Assembly (NCBI RefSeq): GCF_030128825.1
Contig: NZ_CP119127.1
Coordinates: forward strand, 2,976,001-3,040,000
Direction of reading: 5' to 3'
Length of the DNA: 64,000 nucleotides
DNA from: Sphingobium sp. WTD-1
Lineage (GTDB): Bacteria > Pseudomonadota > Alphaproteobacteria > Sphingomonadales > Sphingomonadaceae
A model generated the notes under the pieces. That model was not told the origin of the DNA. It saw only the letters and a program-made list of their open reading frames with translations, and did not search any database. The first letter of the stretch is position 1. Every line of letters begins with the position of its first letter. Positions 33,950 through 42,020 of the stretch are shown one piece after another. Both the position numbers and the translations under genes were made by a program.

Positions 33950-33974
33950 TATTGCCCGGATTCCGGGCAATATC
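33950..33974. promoter_or_regulatory. Palindrome upstream of glnB
   Basis: Perfect 11-bp inverted repeat ATATTGCCCGG-ATT-CCGGGCAATAT, 174 nt upstream of the glnB start. Size and symmetry suit an operator for a nitrogen regulator or a small cruciform; it lacks a T-run. Confidence 0.5.
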
Positions 33975-34023
33975 ATGTCATTCTGCCTGTTTTTTGGGCA
34001 GTGGTTGGACGGCCCGTCATGCA

Positions 34024-34086
34024 AAAGGCCCGCCCCGTCGACGCCGGTCAGGAATGATCCCGATAGCATGAACGGAGCGGGCCTTT
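34024..34086 (-). terminator. Possible terminator after map
   Basis: AAAGGCCCGC (34024-34033) pairs exactly with GCGGGCCTTT (34077-34086) across a 43-nt loop, 24 nt after the map stop. On the minus strand a TTTT follows the stem. The long loop makes this moderate. Confidence 0.45.
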
Positions 34087-34110
34087 GGGACCGCCATGGG
34101 CAGGCAGAAA

Positions 34111-34941
34111 TCAGCGCGCGTAGGGCGGGCAGTCGAGACCCGTCGGGCTCTTGGTGAAGATTTCGCAGCCGGTTTCGGTGATGCCGATGCTGTGCTCAAA
34201 CTGAGCCGACAGGGTGCGGTCGCGCGTCACCGCCGTCCAGCCATCGTCGAGCATCTTCACGCCGGGCTTGCCGATATTGATCATCGGCTCGATCGTGAAG
34301 AACATGCCGGGCTTCAGCTCCGGGCCGGTGCCGGGACGGCCGACATGGACCACTTCGGGGCTGTCATGGAAGACGCGGCCCAGGCCATGGCCACAGAAAT
34401 CGCGGACCACGCCGTAACGATGCTTTTCGGCATGACGCTGGATGGCATGGCCGATGTCGCCCAGATGATTGCCGGGCTTGGCCTGCTCGATGCCCAGCAT
34501 CAGACATTCATAGGTGATCTCGACCAGCCGCTTCGCCTTAATCGGCGCATCGCCGGCAATGAACATGCGGCTGGTGTCGCCGTGCCAGCCATCGACCAGC
34601 GGGGTGACGTCGATATTCAGGATATCGCCGTCCTTGAGCTTATAGTCGCCCGGAATGCCATGGCAGATGACATTGTTGAGCGAGATGCAGCAGCTATGGG
34701 TGTAGCCGCGATAGCCCAAAGTCGCCGGCACGCCGCCGCCGTCCAGCGTCATGCGGCGAACGATGTCGTCCAGTTCGCCGGTGGTTACGCCCGGCACCAC
34801 ATGGGGCACCAGCGCGTCGAGGATCTCGGCGGCCAGCCGGCCGGCCTTGCGCATGCCTTCAAAACCGGCCGCGTCGTAGAGCTTGATCGCGGTCGAGCGG
34901 GAAACCGGCGCGTCGGCCGTCATCGTCATATATTCGGTCAT
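34111..34941 (-). CDS. map: Methionine aminopeptidase, type I
   Basis: 276-aa dinuclear metalloprotease that removes initiator methionine. The five metal ligands are D111, D122, H185, E218 and E249 (DVTPLVDGWHGD, CGHGLG, FTIEPMI, QFEHS). Length is typical. ATG 34941 is preferred to the in-frame ATG at 34971, which adds ten residues not typical of the family. Confidence 0.96.
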   Translation of the reverse strand: MTEYMTMTADAPVSRSTAIKLYDAAGFEGMRKAGRLAAEILDALVPHVVPGVTTGELDDIVRRMTLDGGGVPATLGYRGYTHSCCISLNNVICHGIPGDYKLKDGDILNIDVTPLVDGWHGDTSRMFIAGDAPIKAKRLVEITYECLMLGIEQAKPGNHLGDIGHAIQRHAEKHRYGVVRDFCGHGLGRVFHDSPEVVHVGRPGTGPELKPGMFFTIEPMINIGKPGVKMLDDGWTAVTRDRTLSAQFEHSIGITETGCEIFTKSPTGLDCPPYAR

Positions 34942-35024
34942 GTGGTTGATATAGACCCTGCGATCCGGCATTGCGAGTGTCTTCGCTCAGCCCCGCGGTC
35001 GCTATCAGGAAAAGAGAAACGGAC

Positions 35025-35507
35025 ATGGTGATGGAAGGCGGATGCGCCTGTGGTGAGGTGCGCTATCGGGTCGATGCCGATCCCATCTTCGTCAACAACT
35101 GCCATTGCAGCCTGTGCCAGCGGCAGAGCGGCGCGGCGTCTGCGGTCAATGCCTTTGTCGAGGTCGATCATCTTCACCTCCTGTCGGGACAATTGAGCGA
35201 ACATGTCGTCCCCACCGGCAGCGGCAAGACCCAGGTGATCGTGCGCTGCGCCAACTGCGGCACTGCGGTCTGGAGCTTCTATCCTCGTCTCGGCCGGGCC
35301 GGCGCGGCGATCCGCGTCGGCACGCTGGACGATCGTTCGGCGATCCGGCCCGATGCGGCGATCTTCGTGGCCGACCGGTCGGACTGGACCGCCTTGCCCG
35401 CCGACGTGCCGGTCTTCGAGGCCAGCTACAAGCCGGCGGACATATTGCCACCCGATCGGCTGGCCCGGTTGATGGCGCTTGCCGCCCGTGCGGAGCCGCT
35501 GGCATGA
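35025..35507 (+). CDS. GFA-family zinc protein
   Basis: 160-aa protein of the glutathione-dependent formaldehyde-activating (GFA) family, a zinc fold whose real activity is mostly unknown. Cysteines: GGCACGEVRY, NNCHCSLCQRQSG and RCANCGTAVWSFY. Divergent from map; overlaps the following cinA-like gene by 4 nt, so cotranscribed. Confidence 0.9.
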   Translation: MVMEGGCACGEVRYRVDADPIFVNNCHCSLCQRQSGAASAVNAFVEVDHLHLLSGQLSEHVVPTGSGKTQVIVRCANCGTAVWSFYPRLGRAGAAIRVGTLDDRSAIRPDAAIFVADRSDWTALPADVPVFEASYKPADILPPDRLARLMALAARAEPLA

Positions 35508-36259
35508 GTGACCGTATCTGGACCGCCGCTGTGATCGTGATCGGCGATGAAATCCTGTCCGGCCGCATCCAGGACAAGAACGTCGCGCAGATCGCCACCT
35601 GGCTTAATGTCCAGGGCATTCGCCTGCGCGAGGTACGGGTGGTGCCCGATGTGCAGGACGCGATCGTCGAGGCGGTGAACACGCTGCGTGCCCGCAACGA
35701 CTATCTCTTCACCACCGGCGGTATTGGGCCGACCCATGACGACATCACGGTCGATGCGATCGCGGCGGCGCTGGGCGTCGGCGTCGAAATCCATCCCGAA
35801 GCGCGGGCGATATTGGAGCGCTATTATGTCACGCGCGGGGGCCTGACCGACGCGCGGCTGCGTATGGCGCGGGTGCCGGCGGGCGCCGACCTCATCGAAA
35901 ACCGGATGTCGGGCGCGCCGGGCATTCGCCACGGCAATATCTTCATCATGGCCGGCGTGCCGCACATCACCGCCGGCATGCTCGACAGCCTTACCGGCAC
36001 GCTGGAAGGCGGATTGCCTGTCCTGTCGGCGACGATTGGCTGCTGGGTCGCGGAAAGCGAGATCGCCGACCTGCTCGGAACCACCGAGCGCGCCCATGAC
36101 GGCGTCCAGATCGGCAGCTATCCCTTCTTCCGCGAAGGGCGCACCGGCGCCAATTTCGTCATCCGCTCGACCGACCAGGCGGTGCTGGACGCCTGTGTCG
36201 CCGATTTGGGCGCTGCCCTGGCATTAGGGGGCTGGACCCCGGTGCCGGGCGGCATTTGA
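35504..36259 (+). CDS. CinA/MoaB-like molybdopterin-binding domain protein
   Basis: 251-aa protein with a MoaB/Mog domain: WTAAVIVIGDEILSGRIQDKN, then FTTGGIGPTHDDITVDAIAAALG. It matches the N-terminal half (COG1058) of CinA and lacks the C-terminal nicotinamide-mononucleotide amidohydrolase domain; such short forms are common. CinA-type proteins hydrolyse ADP-ribose in some species, but no activity is proven for this branch. Starts in an ATGA overlap with the GFA gene. Confidence 0.88.
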   Translation: MSDRIWTAAVIVIGDEILSGRIQDKNVAQIATWLNVQGIRLREVRVVPDVQDAIVEAVNTLRARNDYLFTTGGIGPTHDDITVDAIAAALGVGVEIHPEARAILERYYVTRGGLTDARLRMARVPAGADLIENRMSGAPGIRHGNIFIMAGVPHITAGMLDSLTGTLEGGLPVLSATIGCWVAESEIADLLGTTERAHDGVQIGSYPFFREGRTGANFVIRSTDQAVLDACVADLGAALALGGWTPVPGGI

Positions 36260-36454
36260 GCGCAATTCCCGGGGCGAACCGGCCCGGTCCTGTTATGATT
36301 CGGCTATGCCGCTCTCCTGATTTCAAGGCTTTATCGGGCAGACTTTGGAAGTTTGCGCGTGTGCGCCATGGGAGATTTTAGTCGGGCCTAGAAAAATATA
36401 ACGAATATAATGGGTTGGCCATTTCGAGGGGCCGACCGGAAGTTTACATGATGT

Positions 36455-36475
36455 CGGGCCTGTAGGACAGGCCCG
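36455..36475 (-). terminator. Hairpin after first GGT-like gene
   Basis: Perfect 9-bp stem CGGGCCTGT/ACAGGCCCG with a 3-nt loop, 12 nt past the stop codon. T-run weak on the minus strand, so an attenuated or Rho-assisted terminator is possible. Confidence 0.5.
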
Positions 36476-36486
36476 GCCAGTCTTCC

Positions 36487-38352
36487 TCAATAGCCCATGG
36501 CATAGCCCATGCGGCGGGGATCGGCGCCGGCCATGCGGGCACCCGATGGGTCGGCCAATATGCCCTGCACGCTGCCGATCGCATAGGGGCCGACCAGTTC
36601 GATCTTGTGCCCCATCGCGGTCAGGCGTTGGATCGTGGCGTCGGGGAAGCGTCGCTCCGCCTGCACGGTGATCGCCGCGCCTGGCCTGTAGAAATTGGGA
36701 TCGGCGTCGAGCGCGAAGCGCGGCGCTTCGATCGCGGCCTGGATCGGCAGGCCGCGATCGACGATATTGACCAGGAACTGGAACTGGGTCTGGCCGATCG
36801 TCTCGCCGCCGGGCGAACCGAAGACCAGTTTCAGCCGGCCCTTGTCGAGGACGATAGTGGGGCCATTGCCGAGCAGGGCGATCTTGCCCGGCGCGACCTT
36901 GTTGGGATGGCCGGCATAGGGGGCGGACGAGCCGAGGCGCAGGCCGTTGTTGAACAATATGCCGGTATTGCCCATCACCAGGAAGGTGCCGAAGCCGCCG
37001 CCGACGGTGGTCGTGACCGCGATGGCATTGCCGTCGGCATCGACCGCCGACAGGCTGGTGGTGTCGCCGCCGCGCGTATGGTCGTCGCCCTGATACGCGA
37101 AATCCTGCCGTGCCCGCTCCAGCGCCGCCCGGTCGAAGGCGGCGGCATTACCGCCCTGCGGATAGAGGCCCGCGCGGGCTGCATCGATCAGTTGGCGCCG
37201 CTCGGCGGCGAAGCGCTTGGACAGCAGTCCTTCGACCGGCGTCTGCGCGAATTTGGGATCGGCGGCATATTTGTAGACATCGGCCTTCGCGACCTTGATC
37301 GCCTCGATCAGATAATGGGTGAAGAGCGGATCGTCGGCCGGCAGCGCAGCAAGGTCGAACCCCTCGACCAGATTGAGCTGCTCGCACAATTCCAGCCCCG
37401 TGCGCGAGGTCAGCGGGCTGCAATAGACGTCGAGCCCGCGATAATTGGTCGTCACCGGATCGTCCCAGCGCGGCTGATAGGCCTTGAGGTCATCGAGCCG
37501 CAACCAGCCGCCTGTCTGTGTCGAAAAGCGGGCAAATTCCTGCGCGATCGGGCCGGTATAGAAATAGTCATGCGCCGCCTGCAGCGCGCGATCGCGATCG
37601 GCGCCGCCCTTGAGCGCCTGGCTTTCCGCGTCGGCAAGGGCCTGAAAGCTGCGGGCCAGATCGGGATTGCGGAAGATGGATCGCGGGACGGGCGGCTGGC
37701 CACCGGGCAGGAAGATCGCCGCGCTGGTCGGGTAGAGCGCCAATGTCTTTTGCGCCCGCGTGATGAACATCGCGATGGAGGCATCGAGCGGGTGGCCGTC
37801 GCGGGCATAGCCGATCGCCGGTTCGAGCAGGGTCGAGAGCGGCAATTTGCCGAACCGGCGGGCCAGCGCGATCCAGCCGCCAAAGGCGCCCGGCACGGTC
37901 AATGCCTTGGGGCCATGGTCCAGCGCCTTGGGATCGCCATCGGGATCGAGCAGGCGCGGCGCGCCTCCGGTGAAGGCCAGTGACTGGACCTTGCCCGTTT
38001 TGCGATCGAGGCAGGTGGCAAAGCCGTTGCCGCCCGCGCTGGATGCCCAGGGTTCGACCACGTTCATGACCGCCATCGCCGCGACCACGGCGTCGGCCGC
38101 GGTGCCGCCCTGCATCAGCATGCGGGCGCCGGCCATGGCGGCCAGCGGATGGCCGGCGGTCACGCCGCCATGCGGCATGGGCACTTCGACCCGGTGCGCG
38201 GCGACGCTGGCGCTGCCGGTGCGGGGTGCGTCGGGCGCGCGTGCGCCCGATTGGGCGAGGGCACGGGCGGGCAGGGTGGTGAGCGCCATGCCGGCAAGGC
38301 CGGCGGCCAGCATTTCGCGGCGATCCAGGAAGGATGGGGGCGTATCGGACAT
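36487..38352 (-). CDS. GGT-family hydrolase 1, Tat-exported, lacks canonical Arg
   Basis: 621-aa Ntn-hydrolase of the gamma-glutamyltranspeptidase family. Tat signal at residues 11-34 (RREMLAAGLAGMALTTLPARALAQ). The self-cleavage site and nucleophile is T431 in GGDTTSLSAVDADGN, and the oxyanion GSPGG is intact. But where GGTs have the substrate-binding R-E after the first strand pair, this protein reads AFTGGAP; the PLSSMSP segment is replaced by ALLGNGP and the Asp near it by Asn (LFNNG). It is therefore unlikely to bind ordinary gamma-glutamyl groups. 79 nt downstream of the TonB receptor gene, probably one operon. Confidence 0.85.
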   Translation of the reverse strand: MSDTPPSFLDRREMLAAGLAGMALTTLPARALAQSGARAPDAPRTGSASVAAHRVEVPMPHGGVTAGHPLAAMAGARMLMQGGTAADAVVAAMAVMNVVEPWASSAGGNGFATCLDRKTGKVQSLAFTGGAPRLLDPDGDPKALDHGPKALTVPGAFGGWIALARRFGKLPLSTLLEPAIGYARDGHPLDASIAMFITRAQKTLALYPTSAAIFLPGGQPPVPRSIFRNPDLARSFQALADAESQALKGGADRDRALQAAHDYFYTGPIAQEFARFSTQTGGWLRLDDLKAYQPRWDDPVTTNYRGLDVYCSPLTSRTGLELCEQLNLVEGFDLAALPADDPLFTHYLIEAIKVAKADVYKYAADPKFAQTPVEGLLSKRFAAERRQLIDAARAGLYPQGGNAAAFDRAALERARQDFAYQGDDHTRGGDTTSLSAVDADGNAIAVTTTVGGGFGTFLVMGNTGILFNNGLRLGSSAPYAGHPNKVAPGKIALLGNGPTIVLDKGRLKLVFGSPGGETIGQTQFQFLVNIVDRGLPIQAAIEAPRFALDADPNFYRPGAAITVQAERRFPDATIQRLTAMGHKIELVGPYAIGSVQGILADPSGARMAGADPRRMGYAMGY

Positions 38353-38431
38353 GGCGGGGCGACCTTGCAGAGGAAAGGAAAAGGAGGAATGGGCACGGCA
38401 GCATCGCGCCGTGCCCATGTTTTGCAAGCCT

Positions 38432-41400
38432 TTAGAAGACCTTCTTCAGGCTGGTATACCAGTAGCGCGCCTGCGGCTGGTAGAGGCTCGACAGATAGCC
38501 GCCCGATGCCAGCGGCGGATCCTTGTCGAAGATGTTGCGCGCGCCGATCTGAACGGTGGTGCCGTTCAACGGTCCGTCATTCTTGAACGTATATTGGCCG
38601 TAGAGATTGACCGTCGTCTGGCCCTTCACCGTCCAGGGATTGGCGGACGCATCGCGCACGCCATTTTCATAGACGCTGTCGATATATTGGGTGAAGGCGC
38701 CGAACTTCCACGGGCCGAGCGACCAGTCGAAGGTTGCCGAAAGCCGCCAGCGCGGCTGGCCATCGCGGCCGATCACATCGCCGCCGCCCTGGATCGGCAC
38801 GCCGGCATTGATCTCGCCAGCGGCCTGCCCTGCGATCACCTGCTGCACGCCCGCCGGGGCATCGACATAATAGCTGATCAGGCGCGAGGCATTCACGTTG
38901 AGCGAGAAGGTGCCGACCGAGGTCGTGGGCAGGAAATAGTCCAGATTGAAGTCGATGCCCTGAACGGTGACCGGCAGCAGATTCTGGAAATTGGCGACGA
39001 CGTAGAGGAGTTCGCCGACCGGTGCGAGCCCGGTGCCGGCGACGCGGGCGATATCATCCGCGGTCGGATCGCGGCGGATGACGTTGGGATTGCTGCTGCC
39101 CTGGGTGCGCAGCAGATAGTCGAGGTTGAGCGCATTCTGATAGTCGAGCAGGCCCACGACATTCTTCTGCTGGATCTTCCAGCGGTCGACGGTGAAGGTG
39201 ACCTTGCCCAGGCCATCGCCCAGTTTCGGCGACAGCACGGCGCCGAAGCTCCAGCTGGTCGATTCTTCCGGCTTCAGGTTCGGGTTGCCGCCGCTGCGAC
39301 GCAGCACCGACACGTTGCAGACCGCGCTGGAGAAGTTCGTCGCGCGCCCGGAGCGGACATCGGCGTCGCACAGCACATAGTCGAAGCCGCCATTGACGCG
39401 ATCGAGCGTGGAGGTGTTGATGACCTCCAGGTTCGGCGCACGGAAGCCCTGCGACCAGGAGCCGCGCAGCATCATGCCCTCCAGCAATTCCCACGATCCC
39501 GCGATCTTGGGCTTCGCCACAGACCCGACGTCGCTATAATCCTCGTAACGGCCCGCGACCTGGAAATTCAGGCGACGGAACATGGGGATTTCCATTTCCG
39601 GGCTGAAGATCGGGATGGCGAGTTCGGCATAGGCGGACTTCACGTTGCGCTTGCCGCGCACGTCCGGGCTGGGGCTGGCGCCGCCAAGGTCGGAGCCATA
39701 GAAGACGCCGGTGACCGCGTCGGTATAGGTGGTATCGACCCCGGCAATGCCGCCCTGATAGGTGGAGCGATTGTCATGATAGGTCTCGCGCCGCCATTCG
39801 ATTCCGGCCGCGACGCCGATGCTGTTGTCGGCCCACAGGCCCAGCAGATTGGCGTTTGACACCTTGAAGTCCCACAGCGCCAACGAGGTGCGGGTCTTGC
39901 GGGTTGCCTCGATCATGAAACTGTCGATGGTTGACTGGCTGTTGGGCGTGCAGTCGCCGATCGAGGGCGTGTCGACGCAGCCGCCGTTAAACGGATTATA
40001 GGCGTCGGGCGTGGTCTTGTTGATCGCCTGTTGCAGCAGCGTGTTGGAGAAATTCTCCTGCGTGTCCTTGGCCGTGGCCCAGGTGTAGAGGCCGGCCGAT
40101 TCCCAGTCGAAGTCGCCGATACTGCCGCGCAGGCCGCCCAGGAAACGATATTGGTAATTGGTCACGTCGACCTTGCGCGATCCGACATCGACATAGCTGA
40201 GCGAGGTGATCTGGACCGGCAGGCCCTCGGCTGGCACCACCGAAAGGTCGAGGCCGGGCAGGCGGTTGGGCGATCCGACCGGGCCGAGCGGGTTCCAATA
40301 GGCATTGGCCGCCACGGTGATCGGGATGTTGGCGAGCGAGCCGGGCGCGCCGATCGTCGAACTGGTCTTGCCGCGATAGAAGCCGACCTCGCCGAAGAAG
40401 GAGAGGGCGTCCGACAGTTCATAGTTGATGTAGGAGAAGATATTGATGCGCTTGACCGAGGGCTGGGCGGTCAGGTCGTCGAAGGTCGCCGGCGAATTGA
40501 AGCGCAGGTTGGAATCCGCACCCGACATTTCGGTCGCGCCATTGCCGTCATCATAGCAGGTGTCGGGCGTGCCCGACGCGATGCGGCAACCGGCATTGGT
40601 GCTGGGCTGAATGTGGAACTGGCCCGAGCTGTTGGTGAAGGCGGTGCCGTTGCTGGTGAGAGTGCGGTTGAGGAAATTCGCGCCACCGCCGGGGCGGACA
40701 ACGCGGAAGGTGCCCCAGGGCGTGCTGGTGCTGGTGCCGTTCCACGCCGCCACATTGGCGAAGGAGGTGCCGGCGACATAGTCGCGCCGGTCGACGCTGG
40801 CGGTATAATCCTGGTCGCTGAGATAGAGTTTCGACTTCTGCGCATAGCCGCCGAAGATCGAGATATTGCCGCGGCCTTCGGCGAAATCGAAGCCGACCAG
40901 GCCATTGGCGGCAAATTCGCGCAGATTGGTGCCTTCCGCGCCGCCATATTGGACGTCGAACTTGGCGCCCTTGTAATCGGACTGGAGGACATTGTTGACG
41001 ACGCCGGCGACCGCATCCGAACCATAGAGGGCGGCTGCGCCGTCGCGCAGCACTTCGACGCGCGCAATATTGCCGACGGGAATGGTGTTGGCGTTATAGC
41101 CAAAGGTCGGGACGCCGGAATCGACCACGCCGGTGATCGCCTGCGATGTCGGGTGCAGCACGGTGCGGCGGCCGTTGATCAGCAGCAGCGTATTGCCTTG
41201 GCCCAGGCCGCGCAGCGAAACGGTCGATACGTCGCCGCGTGCGGCGTTGGCATTGCCGCCGCCCAGCACCTGTTCGTTGAAGGTGACGCCGCCCAGTTGC
41301 GGGATGGAGCGATAGAGATCGGCGCCCGAAACGGCGGCCACGGCCTCGATCTGCTCTTCGCCGACCAGGCTGACCGGCAGCGCGCCGGCGGTATTGGCGC

Positions 41401-41572
41401 CCTTGATCTGGGAACCGATGACGACAATTTCCGCAGCGGCCGGTTCATCGGCCTGCGGGGCGGCTTCTGTGCTGGATTGGGCCTGGGCCATGCCGGCCGT
41501 CAACGCCCAGAGACTGGCACTGGTTAGGGCGGTGGTTAAGGCGAAAAGCGTCTTTCCTCTTTCTTTCGTCAT
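38432..41572 (-). CDS. TonB-dependent receptor, large barrel
   Basis: 1046-aa outer-membrane receptor with a Sec signal (TLFALTTALTSASLWALTAGMAQA). The plug domain reads IVVIGSQIKGANTAGALPV, then DLYRSIPQLGG, STVSLRGLGQGNTLLLINGRR, VEVLRDGAAALYGSDAVAGV. It ends YWYTSLKKVF. Large receptors with this IVVxGS(R/Q)I plug are common in sphingomonads next to peptidases and are thought to import peptides or other organic compounds. It precedes the first GGT-like gene on the same strand. AGGGGAA is located upstream of the ATG. Confidence 0.93.
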   Translation of the reverse strand: MTKERGKTLFALTTALTSASLWALTAGMAQAQSSTEAAPQADEPAAAEIVVIGSQIKGANTAGALPVSLVGEEQIEAVAAVSGADLYRSIPQLGGVTFNEQVLGGGNANAARGDVSTVSLRGLGQGNTLLLINGRRTVLHPTSQAITGVVDSGVPTFGYNANTIPVGNIARVEVLRDGAAALYGSDAVAGVVNNVLQSDYKGAKFDVQYGGAEGTNLREFAANGLVGFDFAEGRGNISIFGGYAQKSKLYLSDQDYTASVDRRDYVAGTSFANVAAWNGTSTSTPWGTFRVVRPGGGANFLNRTLTSNGTAFTNSSGQFHIQPSTNAGCRIASGTPDTCYDDGNGATEMSGADSNLRFNSPATFDDLTAQPSVKRINIFSYINYELSDALSFFGEVGFYRGKTSSTIGAPGSLANIPITVAANAYWNPLGPVGSPNRLPGLDLSVVPAEGLPVQITSLSYVDVGSRKVDVTNYQYRFLGGLRGSIGDFDWESAGLYTWATAKDTQENFSNTLLQQAINKTTPDAYNPFNGGCVDTPSIGDCTPNSQSTIDSFMIEATRKTRTSLALWDFKVSNANLLGLWADNSIGVAAGIEWRRETYHDNRSTYQGGIAGVDTTYTDAVTGVFYGSDLGGASPSPDVRGKRNVKSAYAELAIPIFSPEMEIPMFRRLNFQVAGRYEDYSDVGSVAKPKIAGSWELLEGMMLRGSWSQGFRAPNLEVINTSTLDRVNGGFDYVLCDADVRSGRATNFSSAVCNVSVLRRSGGNPNLKPEESTSWSFGAVLSPKLGDGLGKVTFTVDRWKIQQKNVVGLLDYQNALNLDYLLRTQGSSNPNVIRRDPTADDIARVAGTGLAPVGELLYVVANFQNLLPVTVQGIDFNLDYFLPTTSVGTFSLNVNASRLISYYVDAPAGVQQVIAGQAAGEINAGVPIQGGGDVIGRDGQPRWRLSATFDWSLGPWKFGAFTQYIDSVYENGVRDASANPWTVKGQTTVNLYGQYTFKNDGPLNGTTVQIGARNIFDKDPPLASGGYLSSLYQPQARYWYTSLKKVF

Positions 41573-42020
41573 TATTGTTCCCCTGTGATGAAGCCTGAAG
41601 CTTCGCGCCGTTGGGCAAAGGTGCCTTTCCGGTTCAGAGATTGGGGAGGTCGGCAAATGTCGGCGCCGCACAACGCGTGCAGCGACCCATGTTTATTGAT
41701 GACCGTTCAGATAGTGCATTTGCAGGCCCTCCCGAAAAACTGGAGTTCCGGCATCATCCCTTGCGTGGGAAATCGTTGCTGCTGTCGCCCTCACGACGGC
41801 AAGGCTTTTTCCGGGCACAACACCCACCATTGTGCGCGTTCATTGCGCTAGAACTGATGGGCGTGAAATTTCCACCATATGTTTCGAAATATTTTTGAAA
41901 TAAAATCGGATTTACCGGCATATAGCGGAAAAATCGGGTTGGCTCGTTGTTTCGCGTATCGGCCGGCAAACGCCTTCCCTCGGGCGGTGCCGGACAGGCC
42001 GAAAACAGGGGATTCCATCA
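41573..42020. other. Divergent promoter region of peptide/amide locus, no gene
   Basis: 448 nt between the divergent TonB receptor and second GGT-like gene. The part at about 41866-41940 is strongly A/T-rich with TTTCGAAA (41882-41889), probably the promoter of 42021. GAAGC-N5-GCTTC lies near 41590. No ORF with a credible start and composition on either strand. Confidence 0.65.

Noticed and set aside
33975..34157. 60-codon frame upstream of map region
   Set aside because: Overlaps the predicted terminator structure and has no convincing start.
36260..36486. Small gene between the CinA-like and GGT-like genes
   Set aside because: Short frames have no ribosome site or protein-like composition; region mostly holds a hairpin.
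37847..39859. 670-codon frame opposite the GGT-like and TonB receptor genes
   Set aside because: Shadow of two well-supported minus-strand genes; no start signal or motif.
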